Below, one piece after another: positions 51,361 through 60,772 of a DNA stretch of 64,000 nt. The stretch is taken from the NCBI RefSeq assembly GCF_003003235.1, contig NZ_PVUE01000012.1:1-64000 (forward strand), in the 5' to 3' direction. This stretch comes from Antricoccus suffuscus (GTDB taxonomy: Bacteria > Actinomycetota > Actinomycetes > Mycobacteriales > Antricoccaceae). The position numbers were made by a program, and so were the translations under genes. A model generated the notes under the pieces. It was not told the DNA's origin, did not search any database, and saw only the letters and a program-made list of their open reading frames with translations. Numbering within the stretch: position 1 is the stretch's first letter; each line of letters opens with the position of its first letter.

Positions 51361-51405
51361 ATGTCTGACCGCGAAATGTCTGATAACGAAATGTCCGATA
51401 ACGAA
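51361..51405 (+). repeat. Three in-frame 15-base tandem repeats at the ACT gene start
   Basis: ATGTCTGACCGCGAA, ATGTCTGATAACGAA, ATGTCCGATAACGAA, each coding MSD(R/N)(E) and each starting with ATG. Copy changes would keep the frame. Confidence 0.85.
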
Positions 51406-51831
51406 ACGTCGTTCGGCGGTACGCCAATCGTCGATCTCGGTCGGGCGTTGGCCGATCTTCGTCCCAAGTTGCGCCCCGGCCGTTTCGTCTTCGTCTCGGT
51501 GCCGTCCGGCTCGCTCAATCTGCTGTCCTCGGCCGAAGCGACGGTCGCCGAAGACGAAGGCCTGACCGCGGTGCTTTCTCAGGAGGTCGCGGATGAGGCC
51601 GGCCTAAAGTACGACTACGTCGGCGGGTGGATCACTCTTCGGGTCCTCTCCGATCTGTCACTCGTCGGACTGACCGCAGCGGTGGCGCAGCGGCTGACCG
51701 CGTCCGACATCAGCTGCAACGTGATCGCGGGTCGCTATCACGACCACATCGTCGTGCCGTGGGACCGTCGCGAGCACGCCGTCGCGGCGCTGATGGAACT
51801 GGCCGACGAAGCTCGCGAGTCCGCCGCTTAG
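51361..51831 (+). CDS. ACT domain-containing protein (ACT_3-like)
   Basis: 156 aa from ATG 51361 (GAGGGA 10 bases upstream). The first 15 residues are the repeat MSDREMSDNEMSDNE. Then come a variable linker and a ligand-binding ACT_3-type fold: LRPGRFVFVSVPSG, EATVAEDEGLTAVLSQEVADEAGLKYDYVGGWITLRVLSDL, and SLVGLTAAVAQRLTASDISCNVIAGRYHDHIVVP. Such proteins are predicted amino-acid sensors with no known enzymatic role. The actual start may be any of the three repeated ATGs. The stop overlaps the stop of the convergent 11-mer-repeat gene. Confidence 0.88.
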   Translation: MSDREMSDNEMSDNETSFGGTPIVDLGRALADLRPKLRPGRFVFVSVPSGSLNLLSSAEATVAEDEGLTAVLSQEVADEAGLKYDYVGGWITLRVLSDLSLVGLTAAVAQRLTASDISCNVIAGRYHDHIVVPWDRREHAVAALMELADEARESAA

Positions 51832-52175
51832 CCCTCAGAACTTCGGTCGTCGTGCGGTCGATCCGACTTCAGTTCGTCCAACTTGGTTCGTACGTCTCCG
51901 TACAGGTCGCTGGCTTTACCCTTCGCGTTTTCCAGCAGCGGTCCGGCCTTGTCTTTCGCGTCCTTGAGCAGTGGCTTCGCGCGGTCTCGGGCGTCCTTGA
52001 GGACCGGCACGGCCTTGTCCTTCGCGTCTTTCAGGATGGGCGTCGCTTTGCTTTTGGCGTCCTTATAAATCGGCTCGGCCACCTCGCGGGCATCTTTCAA
52101 GATCGGCTCGGCTTTCTCCCACGCCGTACTGAGGAGCCCTTCGGCTTTCTTCTTCATCTCGTCGAACTGGCTCAT
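51828..52175 (-). CDS. Small protein of 11-residue amphipathic repeats (LEA/apolipoprotein-like)
   Basis: 115 aa from ATG 52175 with RBS AAAGGA. From residue 11 to 98 it is eight consecutive 11-residue units: AEGLLSTAWEK, AEPILKDAREV, AEPIYKDAKSK, ATPILKDAKDK, AVPVLKDARDR, AKPLLKDAKDK, AGPLLENAKGK, ASDLYGDVRTK. The consensus is AxPxLKDAKDK. No cysteine, signal peptide or catalytic motif. Such 11-mers form amphipathic helices in group-3 LEA proteins, synuclein and perilipins, which bind membranes, lipid droplets or dry protein surfaces. A regular proline in each unit is atypical for these. Function inferred only; the overall repeat structure is certain. Confidence 0.85.
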   Translation of the reverse strand: MSQFDEMKKKAEGLLSTAWEKAEPILKDAREVAEPIYKDAKSKATPILKDAKDKAVPVLKDARDRAKPLLKDAKDKAGPLLENAKGKASDLYGDVRTKLDELKSDRPHDDRSSEG

Positions 52176-52383
52176 CGTGGTGTCCTTTCCAAGTGCGTCG
52201 CCGGACGGGGGAGTACGACGACGCGAAGTGAGCTTGTGTATCCATCGTCCGCCAGGGTGTCCGATCGTGCCTGTGAACCGGACTTAGCAAGTGCGATCCG
52301 ACACGACGAACCCCGTATGGCGGTTGCAGCCTCTAGAATTAACTGTTTTTCACTTTCGTTTCCATCCTAGGAGTTCCCGCAGT

Positions 52384-54300
52384 ATGAGCAGCCCAAACGC
52401 GACGTCGGTCAACTTGGTTCATCGTGACGATATCCGCAACGTCGCGATAGTGGCGCACGTCGACCACGGCAAAACGACGCTCGTTGATGCAATGCTGCAG
52501 CAGGCCGGGGCTCTTGGCGAGCGGCACGAGGGTCAGGCTGAGTCGGCGACGCGGGTCATGGACTCCACGGATCTCGAACGCGAGAAGGGCATCACCATCC
52601 TCGCAAAGAACACCGCGGTAAAGATTGAGCACGACGGCAAGCCGATGATCATCAACATCGTCGACACGCCCGGTCACGCCGACTTCGGTGGCGAGGTTGA
52701 GCGCGGATTGTCCATGGTTGACGGCGTGCTGCTGCTCGTCGACGCCTCTGAGGGTCCGCTCCCGCAGACCCGATTCGTGCTGCGCAAGGCGCTCCAGGCC
52801 AAGCTGCCGGTCGTGCTGGTCATCAACAAGGTCGATCGCGCCGACGCTCGCATCGGCGAAGTCGTCGACGAGACCTATGGCCTCTTCATGGATCTTTTCG
52901 ACGATCTGGGCATGGCTGACGACGCAAACTTGGACTTCCCCATCGTCTACTGCCACGCCAAGCTCGGCAAAGCGTCGCTCGAACGTCCCGCGGACGGCAC
53001 GAGCCCGGACAGCCCCAATCTCGGTCCGCTGATCGACACGCTGCTGGATGAGATCCCGGCGCCGACGTACGACCCGACGATGCCACTGCAGGCGCACGTC
53101 ACCAACCTGGACGCGTCGCCGTACCTTGGCCGTCTCGCGCTGTGCCGGATCCACAATGGCACGATGCGGTCCGGGCAGCAGGTTGCCTGGTGTTCGCCGA
53201 ACGGCGACATCAAGCGAGCGAAGGTTGCCGAACTGCTGCTTACGGAGGGCCTCAACCGGGTGCCTGCCGAGGAGGCCGGACCCGGCGACTTGATCGCCGT
53301 AGCGGGTATTTCTGATGTGATGATCGGCGACACGCTCGCCGATCCTGCGGACCCGCGCCCGCTCGCAGGTATCACCGTCGACGAACCGTCGATCTCGATG
53401 ACCGTCGGTATCAACAACAGCCCCCTCGCGGGGCGGAGCGGTACAAAGCTCACGGCGCGGCTGCTGAAGAACCGGATCGATACCGAGTTGATCGGCAACG
53501 TCTCAATCCATGTGCTCCCCACCGAGCGACCGGATACCTGGGAGATCCAGGGCCGAGGTGAGCTCGCGCTCGCCGTCCTCGTCGAGACCTTCCGGCGCGA
53601 AGGTTTCGAGCTGACCGTCGGACGGCCGCAGGTCGTCACCCGTGAGGTCGACGGCAAGGTGATGGAGCCGTTCGATCACGTCACGATCGACGTGCCGGAA
53701 GAGTTCATCGGCACGCTCACGCAGCTGCTGTCCGTCCGCAAGGGGCGCATGGAGACTCTCGCCAACCACGGCACCGGCTGGGCGCGCATGGAGTGGATCG
53801 TGCCGAGCCGCGGGCTCATCGGCTTCCGCACGGAGTTCATGACCGAAACGCGGGGTACCGCAGTGCTCAACTCGATCTCGCACGGCTACGAGGAGTGGGT
53901 AGGAGAGCTGCGCAGCCGCCAGAACGGTTCGATGGTCGCCGACCGTTCCGGAGTCGCGACCGAGTATGCGATGTTCGGCCTTCAAGAGCGTGGCTCGATG
54001 CTCGTCGAGGCCGGTGCCGAAGTGTATGAGGGCATGGTGATCGGCGAGAACTCGCGCCAAGACGAGATGGACGTCAACGTCACCCGCGAGCGCAAACTGA
54101 CCAACATGCGAAAGGCGACCAGCGAGGAACTGGTCCGACTGATTCCGCCGCGGATCCTCTCACTCGAGCAGGCACTCGAGTTCTGTGCTGTCGACGAATG
54201 TGTGGAAGTTACGCCGGAAGCTGTTCGGGTGCGGAAGGTGCTGCTCAGCGCGACCGAGCGTAGCCGCGACCGCGGCAAGCGCGCAAGCGGCCGCAAGTAA
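52384..54300 (+). CDS. typA: Translational GTPase TypA/BipA
   Basis: 638 aa from ATG 52384, with AGGAG upstream; the frame extends to 52291 without support. The G domain has NVAIVAHVDHGKTTLVDAML (G1), REKGITI (switch I), IVDTPGHADFGGEVER (G3), NKVDRADAR (G4). These are followed by beta-barrel domain II, EF-G-like domains III and V (YEGMVIGENSRQDEMDVNV) and the BipA-specific C-terminus with RIPP-like LIPPRILSLEQALEFCAVDECVEVTPEAVRVRK. Ribosome-associated, needed for growth at low temperature or in stress in several bacteria. Followed by the peptide ABC operon after 292 bases. Confidence 0.98.
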   Translation: MSSPNATSVNLVHRDDIRNVAIVAHVDHGKTTLVDAMLQQAGALGERHEGQAESATRVMDSTDLEREKGITILAKNTAVKIEHDGKPMIINIVDTPGHADFGGEVERGLSMVDGVLLLVDASEGPLPQTRFVLRKALQAKLPVVLVINKVDRADARIGEVVDETYGLFMDLFDDLGMADDANLDFPIVYCHAKLGKASLERPADGTSPDSPNLGPLIDTLLDEIPAPTYDPTMPLQAHVTNLDASPYLGRLALCRIHNGTMRSGQQVAWCSPNGDIKRAKVAELLLTEGLNRVPAEEAGPGDLIAVAGISDVMIGDTLADPADPRPLAGITVDEPSISMTVGINNSPLAGRSGTKLTARLLKNRIDTELIGNVSIHVLPTERPDTWEIQGRGELALAVLVETFRREGFELTVGRPQVVTREVDGKVMEPFDHVTIDVPEEFIGTLTQLLSVRKGRMETLANHGTGWARMEWIVPSRGLIGFRTEFMTETRGTAVLNSISHGYEEWVGELRSRQNGSMVADRSGVATEYAMFGLQERGSMLVEAGAEVYEGMVIGENSRQDEMDVNVTRERKLTNMRKATSEELVRLIPPRILSLEQALEFCAVDECVEVTPEAVRVRKVLLSATERSRDRGKRASGRK

Positions 54301-54438
54301 CTCGCGGTCACGAGTCCGACTGTTTCGGTCACTCGACCAGGTCGGGCTCTCCGTTGGAAAATGTGGCTGTTTCTCTAGGTCAGCCGCAGTTTCCTGGCGT
54401 CGCGAGGCGGACAGTTCCTTCGCGTAGGTAATAAAAAT

Positions 54439-54466
54439 TTGCCAAATTCGGTAACCGATGTGTAAC
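54439..54466 (+). promoter_or_regulatory. Candidate promoter of the peptide transporter with spacer palindrome
   Basis: TTGCCA (54439-54444) and TGTAAC (54461-54466), spacer 16, within an A/T-rich stretch. TCGGT-A-ACCGA (54448-54458) is a perfect palindrome inside the spacer and could be an operator. Confidence 0.4.
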
Positions 54467-54515
54467 GAGGCGGCGAATCTCGTTGTCTCAACAGGTGAGA
54501 TGGTCTTACAGTTTG

Positions 54516-54570
54516 ACGGCTTGGCGGAACCCCCGCCGCTAAAGGTTCAAGCCGCTCTCCCGATCGGGAG
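54516..54570 (+). other. Structured leader before the dppA-like gene
   Basis: Two hairpins: a nested GGCTT...AAGCC enclosing GGCGG-aaccc-CCGCC (about 54519-54553), and the perfect palindrome CTCCCGATCGGGAG (54557-54570), which ends 7 bases before the AAGGAGG ribosome binding site. It could influence translation. The remainder of the 54301-54592 gap shows no gene. Confidence 0.5.
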
Positions 54571-54592
54571 GGATTACAAGGAGGCACTTACT

Positions 54593-56299
54593 GTGCTGTT
54601 ATCAAAGCGCAAAGGTGTAGTCGCAGCCGCGATGGCGCTAGCGCTTCTGGCCGCTGGTTGTTCTGGAAGTAGTAAGGATTCGGCCGGGGGGCCAACCTTC
54701 ACTTTCGGTGAGAGCACGGACTTCCCGACAAACCTGCTGCCTATTATCTCGGCCGGCAACGCGACCTCGACGCAAAACATCGAAGTCCGCTTGCTTCCGT
54801 ACTCCTACAACCAGTTGCCGGACTTCACTGTTGAGTGGGATAAGAACATCCTCGCATCTGAGCCGACCAACGAGGTGGGAGCGGACGGCGTCCAGAAGAC
54901 GACGTACGAAATCAACCCCAAAGCAGTCTGGAGCGACGGCAAGAAGATCACCGCGAAGGACTACATCTACACGGCTAACGCTCAGAAATCGTCTGACCCG
55001 GCGGCAGGTGGGTGCGCCGCACTCATCTCCACCAACGGCTACGAGCAGATGGCCAGCGTCGAGCAGGGCAAGGATGATCACGAAGTCGTAGTCACCTACA
55101 AGTCCGCATTCCCGGACTGGAAGTCGATGTTCTCCCCGGTGTTCCCGGCGCACATCATGGACAAGGGCGATGCGAAGAAGAACTGCGACTACATCACCAA
55201 GGGCTGGCCGATCAAGGACGGCATCGACGGCGAAATCTCTGCGGGTCCATACCAACTGCTGAAGAAGAACATCCAGGCAGGCAAAAAGGTCGTGGTACTG
55301 ACCGAGAACCCGAAGTGGTGGGGCAAGAAGCCGAACATCAAGCGCATTGTCTACAACAACATCGGTAGCACCTCTGACACCGTCGTCAAGTCGATTAAGA
55401 ACGGCGACGTCAACATGGTCTACCCGCAGCCGCAGCTCGACCTGGTCAAGGATCTGCAGGCGCTGTCACCGGATGTCAAGACGACTACGACCTTCGGGCT
55501 TTCGTATGAGCACCTTGACATGAACGTGCAGAACAAGCATCTCGCGAAGCCCCAAGTGCGTCAGGCCATCGCGCTCGGCCTCGACCGTAGCGAGATCGTC
55601 GCGAAGACGGTCGGCCAGTTCGATAATCGAGCCAAGATCGACAACAACCGTTTCTGGGTCAACAACCAGCCCGAGTACAGCGACAACTCCGGTGGCAAGT
55701 ACGACAAGGCCAATGTCGCCGAAGCTCAGTCACTCCTGGAGCAAGCCGGCTACACGAAGGGCGCCGACGGCATCTACGCCTCGCCGGTCGACGGCCCTCT
55801 GGAGCTGAAGATCTCGACGACACAAGGCAACCCCTTGCGCGAGCAGACGGTCGACCTGATGACTCAGCAGCTCAAGGCAGTCGGGATCAAGATCGACAAG
55901 TTCCTGGACCCGGACATCTTCGCTGACGCGACCAAGCCGACCAGCCTGGAGGCGGGCGGATTTGACATGGCGTTGTTCGCGTGGGTCTCCAATCCGTTCA
56001 TCAGCCAGACGTTGCCGTTGTACCGTTCGCCAGTTGATGGTGCGCCCGGCCAGAACTACTCGCGTGGTTCGGACAAGGCAGTCGACGCGCTACTGGACAA
56101 GCTTGCGGTCACCGTTGACCCAACGCAGCAGAAGGACCTGACGGCTCAGGCTGACAAACTTCTGTGGAATGACATGTTCACCTTGCCGCTCTACCAGAAG
56201 CCGACGCTTCTTGCGTACTCGTCGAAGTACACCGGTATCGAGGACAACACGACGACCTTTGGTCCGCTGTGGAACTCCGATACGTGGAAGGTGAAGTAG
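54593..56299 (+). CDS. ABC peptide transporter substrate-binding lipoprotein (family 5)
   Basis: 568 aa from GTG 54593, eight bases after AAGGAGG; the longer frame is leader. Signal peptide of lipoprotein type: VLLSKRKGVVAAAMALALLAAG then C23 as the lipidation site. Family 5 (DppA/OppA/LpqW-like): FGESTDFPTNLLPII, KAVWSDGKKITAKDYIYT, and PQVRQAIALGLDRSEIV. It binds peptides or other small solutes outside the membrane and delivers them to the permeases downstream. A mycobacterial typA neighbour, LpqW, belongs to the same family. A strong hairpin after its stop likely adjusts expression relative to the permeases. Confidence 0.93.
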   Translation: MLLSKRKGVVAAAMALALLAAGCSGSSKDSAGGPTFTFGESTDFPTNLLPIISAGNATSTQNIEVRLLPYSYNQLPDFTVEWDKNILASEPTNEVGADGVQKTTYEINPKAVWSDGKKITAKDYIYTANAQKSSDPAAGGCAALISTNGYEQMASVEQGKDDHEVVVTYKSAFPDWKSMFSPVFPAHIMDKGDAKKNCDYITKGWPIKDGIDGEISAGPYQLLKKNIQAGKKVVVLTENPKWWGKKPNIKRIVYNNIGSTSDTVVKSIKNGDVNMVYPQPQLDLVKDLQALSPDVKTTTTFGLSYEHLDMNVQNKHLAKPQVRQAIALGLDRSEIVAKTVGQFDNRAKIDNNRFWVNNQPEYSDNSGGKYDKANVAEAQSLLEQAGYTKGADGIYASPVDGPLELKISTTQGNPLREQTVDLMTQQLKAVGIKIDKFLDPDIFADATKPTSLEAGGFDMALFAWVSNPFISQTLPLYRSPVDGAPGQNYSRGSDKAVDALLDKLAVTVDPTQQKDLTAQADKLLWNDMFTLPLYQKPTLLAYSSKYTGIEDNTTTFGPLWNSDTWKVK

Positions 56300-56319
56300 T
56301 AACGCAATTCCTGTGGCGG

Positions 56320-56347
56320 GGCCCTCGAGACTCAGGTCTCGGGGGCC
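56320..56347 (+). terminator. Intercistronic hairpin between binding protein and permeases
   Basis: 12-bp stem (one T-G wobble) GGCCCTCGAGAC / GTCTCGGGGGCC with TCAG loop, 20 bases after the lipoprotein stop. Likely a partial terminator or 3' stabiliser, as is usual after binding-protein genes. Confidence 0.7.
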
Positions 56348-56478
56348 TACGTCAGCGAGCGTTTCCCCACCATCCCCTTCTTCACAGAAGATCCCGATCG
56401 CGCGATGCACTCCGTCGACCTCTTGTGAACGCGTAGCGACGCGCGCAAGATGAATGCCCGCGATGCACGGAGGTACCA

Positions 56479-57462
56479 TTGCTGTTCTTCACGATCCGAC
56501 GATTCGTCCAGTCGATCGTCGTCCTGTTTCTCGCGGCATTCGCGGTCTATTGGCTTGTCGCGCTGACCGCGGACCCTCTTGCCCAGTACCGCGAGCAAAA
56601 CCCTCGTCCGCCGCAGGCATTCTTCGACGCCAAGACGAAGGAACTTGGACTCGATCTTCCGATCCCGGTCCGATTCTTCAGATGGCTCGGCCATTTCGTT
56701 ACCGGCGACTTCGGCAACGATCTTGCGGGCAACGCTGTCAAGCCGCAGCTGTTCAACGCGCTTGGCGTCACGATCCGGCTCGTTGTGGGAGCGCTCATCC
56801 TGGCGATCATCCTTGCCGTCGTCGTAGGCGTCTACACCGCCGTGCGGCAGCACAAGTTCGGCGACTACTTCTTCTCGGCCATCGCCTATGTCCTCATTGC
56901 CATCCCATCGTTCTGGTTTGCCGCGCTGCTTCGCAAGGGCGCAATCGGTCTGAACGGTGTCGCGGGTACAAACGTGATTCCGACGGTCAACGAGGAGACG
57001 GCGGGTATCTCGCTGTATGAGAGCGGCTGGCCGCTCTTCCAGGATCGGCTGCTACATCTGCTGCTGCCCACGATCTCGCTCGCAGCGCTGAGCTTTGCGG
57101 CATGGAGCCGATACCAGCGTGCGACCATGCTCGACGTGATGAGCTCGGACTACTTGCGGCTCGCTCGGGCAAAGGGTATCCCGTGGAAACGGGTGCTGGT
57201 CCGGCATGGGCTGCGCAACGCGCTCATACCGGTCACGACCGTCGTCGCCATCGGCGCCGGTGCGCTGTTGTCCGGCGCAATCATCACCGAGAAGATCTTT
57301 GCCTGGCACGGCCTCGGCGAGTTCTTCATCGACGCGCTGACGCGTGGCGACCAAAACAAGATCTGCGGATATCTCGTCTTCGCGGCGTTCTTCGTCATCC
57401 TCTTCAACCTGATAGCCGACCTTCTCTACGCCGTACTCGATCCCCGGATCAGGCTGAGCTAG
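56479..57462 (+). CDS. ABC peptide transporter permease, DppB/OppB type
   Basis: 327 aa starting at TTG 56479 behind GGAGGT. Six membrane helices; the first, TIRRFVQSIVVLFLAAFAVYWLVA, marks DppB-type permeases, followed by a large periplasmic loop. The EAA-like coupling helix DYLRLARAKGIPWKRVLVRHGLRNALIP contacts the ATPases. The protein ends with the helix YLVFAAFFVILFNLIADLLYAVLDPRIRLS. It is the first of four contiguous transport genes after the intercistronic hairpin. Confidence 0.93.
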   Translation: MLFFTIRRFVQSIVVLFLAAFAVYWLVALTADPLAQYREQNPRPPQAFFDAKTKELGLDLPIPVRFFRWLGHFVTGDFGNDLAGNAVKPQLFNALGVTIRLVVGALILAIILAVVVGVYTAVRQHKFGDYFFSAIAYVLIAIPSFWFAALLRKGAIGLNGVAGTNVIPTVNEETAGISLYESGWPLFQDRLLHLLLPTISLAALSFAAWSRYQRATMLDVMSSDYLRLARAKGIPWKRVLVRHGLRNALIPVTTVVAIGAGALLSGAIITEKIFAWHGLGEFFIDALTRGDQNKICGYLVFAAFFVILFNLIADLLYAVLDPRIRLS

Positions 57463-57523
57463 TTCATGTCAACCGACTATCGCGCGTTCGAACTAGCCAC
57501 CGCCCGGCACGAAAGGGGCACCA

Positions 57524-58471
57524 GTGAGTAGCACCATCGGAGTACCAACCACCCCGGTCGAGGACGGCACATCGCCGGGCCCCGACCGAGAGTTCACCAT
57601 CGAGGCGCGCAGCCAGCGCCAGCAGATCGTCAGCAGGTTCTTTCACAACCCGTCGGCGGTCATCGGCCTCGTTGTTTTCGCACTGCTGGTCCTGATCGCT
57701 TATATAGGGCCGATGTTCTATAAGTACAACGAGAGTTATCTTCCGAAGAACTACGACTCGGCCAACTCGGGACCGGGGGTCGACGGACATATCCTCGGTC
57801 AGGGAAACCTTGGGCGCGATCTGTTGGCACAGATGATGGGCGGCATCCAGCGTTCGCTCTATATCGCGATCATCGTGATGGTTGTCGCGGGCGCGATCGG
57901 CGTCATTTACGGCGCGATCTCCGGCTACTTCGGCGGTCACACCGACAACATCCTGATGCGCGTGCTGGACTTCTTCCTCGTCATTCCTTCCCTGATCGTG
58001 CTGATGGTCGTCTCGCAGAACTTCCCAGGACTGCGCGCGTTTTGGGCGATCGGACTGTTCCTTGCTCTGTTCGGCTGGTTCGACCTGGCCCGCCTCGTAC
58101 GAGGCTCGTTCCTTTCACTCAGGGAGCGGGAGTTCATCGAAGCGGCGCATTCGATCGGCACCAGTAGCCGACGGATCATCTTCAAACACCTCGTGCCCAA
58201 CGCCGCGGGCACGATCATCGTGTGGCTGACGCTCGCCGGGGCCACCGCGGTCCTCGGAGAAGCCACGCTGTCCTACCTCGGGTACGGCGTGCAGGGCAGC
58301 GGCTACTCGCTCGGTCGCCTCGTCTCCGATGGTGTCGAAGCCGCGGACCAACGCCCATGGATGTTCTACTTCCCAGGCATCGCGCTGATCTTGATCGTGT
58401 TGTCGATCAACCTTATCGGGGACGGTATCCGGGACGCCGTCGATCCGTCTAACTCGCAGGTGCGCGCATGA
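57524..58471 (+). CDS. ABC peptide transporter permease, DppC/OppC type
   Basis: 315 aa from GTG 57524 with GAAAGGGG upstream. N-terminal ~40 residues are cytoplasmic, then FFHNPSAVIGLVVFALLVLIAYIGPMFY. The DppC hallmark HILGQGNLGRDLLAQMMGGIQRSLYIAI follows, and the coupling helix is REFIEAAHSIGTSSRRIIFKHLVPNAAGTI. It ends with GDGIRDAVDPSN, typical of the family. Its stop overlaps the start of the first ATPase gene by 4 bases (ATGA). Confidence 0.94.
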   Translation: MSSTIGVPTTPVEDGTSPGPDREFTIEARSQRQQIVSRFFHNPSAVIGLVVFALLVLIAYIGPMFYKYNESYLPKNYDSANSGPGVDGHILGQGNLGRDLLAQMMGGIQRSLYIAIIVMVVAGAIGVIYGAISGYFGGHTDNILMRVLDFFLVIPSLIVLMVVSQNFPGLRAFWAIGLFLALFGWFDLARLVRGSFLSLREREFIEAAHSIGTSSRRIIFKHLVPNAAGTIIVWLTLAGATAVLGEATLSYLGYGVQGSGYSLGRLVSDGVEAADQRPWMFYFPGIALILIVLSINLIGDGIRDAVDPSNSQVRA

Positions 58472-59610
58472 CGACCAACTCGACAAAAAAGGGCGACCTG
58501 CTGCTGTCCGTGAGTGATCTGAACGTCCGTTTCCCCACCGCAGATGGGATAGTGCACGCCGTACGCGGCGTCTCTTATGACCTGCACAGGGGAGAGACCA
58601 TCGGCATCGTCGGCGAGTCGGGTTCAGGCAAGTCGGTCACCTCGTTGGCGATCATGGGCCTACTCCCGGCGTCGGCCAAGATTGAGGGCTCGGTCAACTT
58701 CGACGGCACAGAACTACTCGGCCAGAGCGACAAGATGATGTCCAACATCCGCGGCAAGCGGATCGCAATGGTCTTCCAAGACCCGATGACCTCGCTCGAC
58801 CCGGTCTACAGTGTCGGCTACCAAATCACCGAGTCGCTGCGGCAGCACGACAAGAAGCTGTCTGCGAAGGCAGCCGATGCGCGTGCCGTCGAGCTACTGG
58901 AAGTCGTCGGCATCCCCAACGCGAAGGATCGCGCTTCCGCGTACCCGCACGAGTTTTCCGGTGGCATGCGGCAGCGAGTCGTGATCGCGATCGCGATGGC
59001 CAACGAACCGGATGTAATCATTGCCGACGAGCCGACGACCGCGCTCGACGTCACCGTGCAGGCTCAGGTACTTGAGGTGCTCCACACCGCGCAGGCAGAG
59101 ACCGGAGCGGCCACCGTGCTGATCACTCACGATCTCGGTGTTGTCGCAGGCTTCGCCGACCGGGTCCTCGTCATGTACGCCGGCCGCCCGGTCGAGCTCG
59201 GCTCTGCAGAAGACATCTACTACACGCCGCGGATGCCCTACGCCGTCGGCCTTCTGGGTTCCTTGCCGCGGCTGGACAGCAGCACCCGCGAACGGTTGGT
59301 GCCGATCCCGGGCAATCCGCCATCCATGGTCAATGCGCCACCCGGATGCCCGTTCGCACCACGCTGCCCGATGCGTATCGAAATTTGCGACGAGGTCGAA
59401 CCGGAGCTGCTGAAGGTTGACGGAGCGAATCACTTCGCGGCCTGCCATCGCAGCGACGAGGTCGGTCGCGACGGGTTTGAGGCGCGAGATGTATTCGACG
59501 TCGACGCGACGGGGGACGCCGAACTACCGGCGGAGTTGGCTGGTGCGACGGAACATGCCGATCACGGCTCGACAGACGCCGAGGCGGCACGGAAGGAAGA
59601 TGAGTCGTGA
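58468..59610 (+). CDS. ABC peptide transporter ATPase, DppD/OppD type
   Basis: 380 aa. Walker [10 protein letters not shown]-loop [13 protein letters not shown], signature SGGMRQR, Walker [13 protein letters not shown], switch THDLG. The C-terminal oligopeptide-transport extension has the cysteine cluster [16 protein letters not shown] and a further Cys in FAACHRS, which in some homologues binds a 4Fe-4S cluster. There is then a Glu/Asp-rich tail of ~50 residues not usually seen in the family. Overlaps both neighbours by 4 bases. Confidence 0.95.
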   Translation: MTTNSTKKGDLLLSVSDLNVRFPTADGIVHAVRGVSYDLHRGETIGIVGESGSGKSVTSLAIMGLLPASAKIEGSVNFDGTELLGQSDKMMSNIRGKRIAMVFQDPMTSLDPVYSVGYQITESLRQHDKKLSAKAADARAVELLEVVGIPNAKDRASAYPHEFSGGMRQRVVIAIAMANEPDVIIADEPTTALDVTVQAQVLEVLHTAQAETGAATVLITHDLGVVAGFADRVLVMYAGRPVELGSAEDIYYTPRMPYAVGLLGSLPRLDSSTRERLVPIPGNPPSMVNAPPGCPFAPRCPMRIEICDEVEPELLKVDGANHFAACHRSDEVGRDGFEARDVFDVDATGDAELPAELAGATEHADHGSTDAEAARKEDES

Positions 59611-60710
59611 CGACACCCGACATCACCAACACGCCGGAGAAGGACCCGATCTCCGTCAGCGGCCCAGGAGCGCGCCAGCGATGGAAAGGCTCCAGCCTTG
59701 AACCACTTGTCCGGGTGGTCGATCTGGTCAAGCATTTCCCGATCAAGGGCGGGGGATTGATTCGCCGTACGGTCGGCAGCGTGAAGGCGGTCGACGGCGT
59801 CAGCCTCGAGCTGTACGCCGGAGAAACCCTTGGCCTTGTGGGGGAGTCAGGTTGCGGCAAGTCGACCACCGGTCGTTCGATTCTTAACCTTCAGACACCG
59901 ACCAGCGGTCACGTCTATTACGAGGGCAAGGACATTGCTGGGCTCAACCGAAAGAAGATGCGCCCGTACCGTCGCGATCTCCAGATTGTCTTTCAGGACC
60001 CGTACGCGTCGCTGAACCCGCGGCTGCCGGTCTTCGACATCGTCGCCGAGCCGCTGATTGTGCATGAGGTGGCCAAGGGCGCCGCGCTGCGGACCACAGT
60101 CCGGGAGCTATTGGAGAAGGTCGGGCTCAACCCCGAACACGCCAATCGGTACCCGGCGGAGTTCTCCGGTGGGCAACGGCAACGAGTCGGCATCGCGCGG
60201 GCGCTCGCGCTGCAACCGAAAATGCTCATCCTTGACGAGCCGGTCTCGGCGCTGGACGTGTCGATCCAGGCTGGCGTGGTGAATCTGCTGGAAGACCTGC
60301 GCGACGAGCTTGGCCTGTCGTTCCTTTTCATCGCGCACGACCTGTCAGTCGTACGGCACACCTCGGATCGGATCGCGGTGATGTACCTCGGCAAGATCAT
60401 TGAGATTGCCGAAACCGACGAGTTATTCGACAAGCCGAGCCACCCCTATACACAGGCGTTGCTCTCTGCGATCCCGATTCCCGACCCACGCCTCGAGAAA
60501 GCGCGTCAACGGATTATTCTCAAGGGCGACATACCCTCGCCGGCGAACCCGCCGAGTGGCTGTCGGTTCAGGACGCGGTGTCAGAAGTTCGCCAACGACC
60601 TCACTGACTCGCAGCGCGAAAAGTGCTCGAGCGACATCCCAGAACTCGTCGATCGAGGCACTGGGCATCCGGCCGCCTGCCACTTCGCCGAGGTCACCAA
60701 GATCATCTAG
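59607..60710 (+). CDS. ABC peptide transporter ATPase, DppF/OppF type
   Basis: 367 aa from GTG 59607, overlapping the dppD-like stop (GTGA). Walker [17 protein letters not shown]-loop [16 protein letters not shown], signature [14 protein letters not shown], Walker [18 protein letters not shown], switch IAHDLS. C-terminal Cys cluster [15 protein letters not shown] and HPAACHFAE. Completes a Dpp/Opp-type importer. The N-terminal ~35 residues before [13 protein letters not shown] are a variable extension. Confidence 0.95.
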   Translation: MTTPDITNTPEKDPISVSGPGARQRWKGSSLEPLVRVVDLVKHFPIKGGGLIRRTVGSVKAVDGVSLELYAGETLGLVGESGCGKSTTGRSILNLQTPTSGHVYYEGKDIAGLNRKKMRPYRRDLQIVFQDPYASLNPRLPVFDIVAEPLIVHEVAKGAALRTTVRELLEKVGLNPEHANRYPAEFSGGQRQRVGIARALALQPKMLILDEPVSALDVSIQAGVVNLLEDLRDELGLSFLFIAHDLSVVRHTSDRIAVMYLGKIIEIAETDELFDKPSHPYTQALLSAIPIPDPRLEKARQRIILKGDIPSPANPPSGCRFRTRCQKFANDLTDSQREKCSSDIPELVDRGTGHPAACHFAEVTKII

Positions 60711-60772
60711 TCAGCGTGCTCGCTAGTGTGGACGCGTCAGCGACTAACAGGACGCGCCAACAAAAGGACAAC

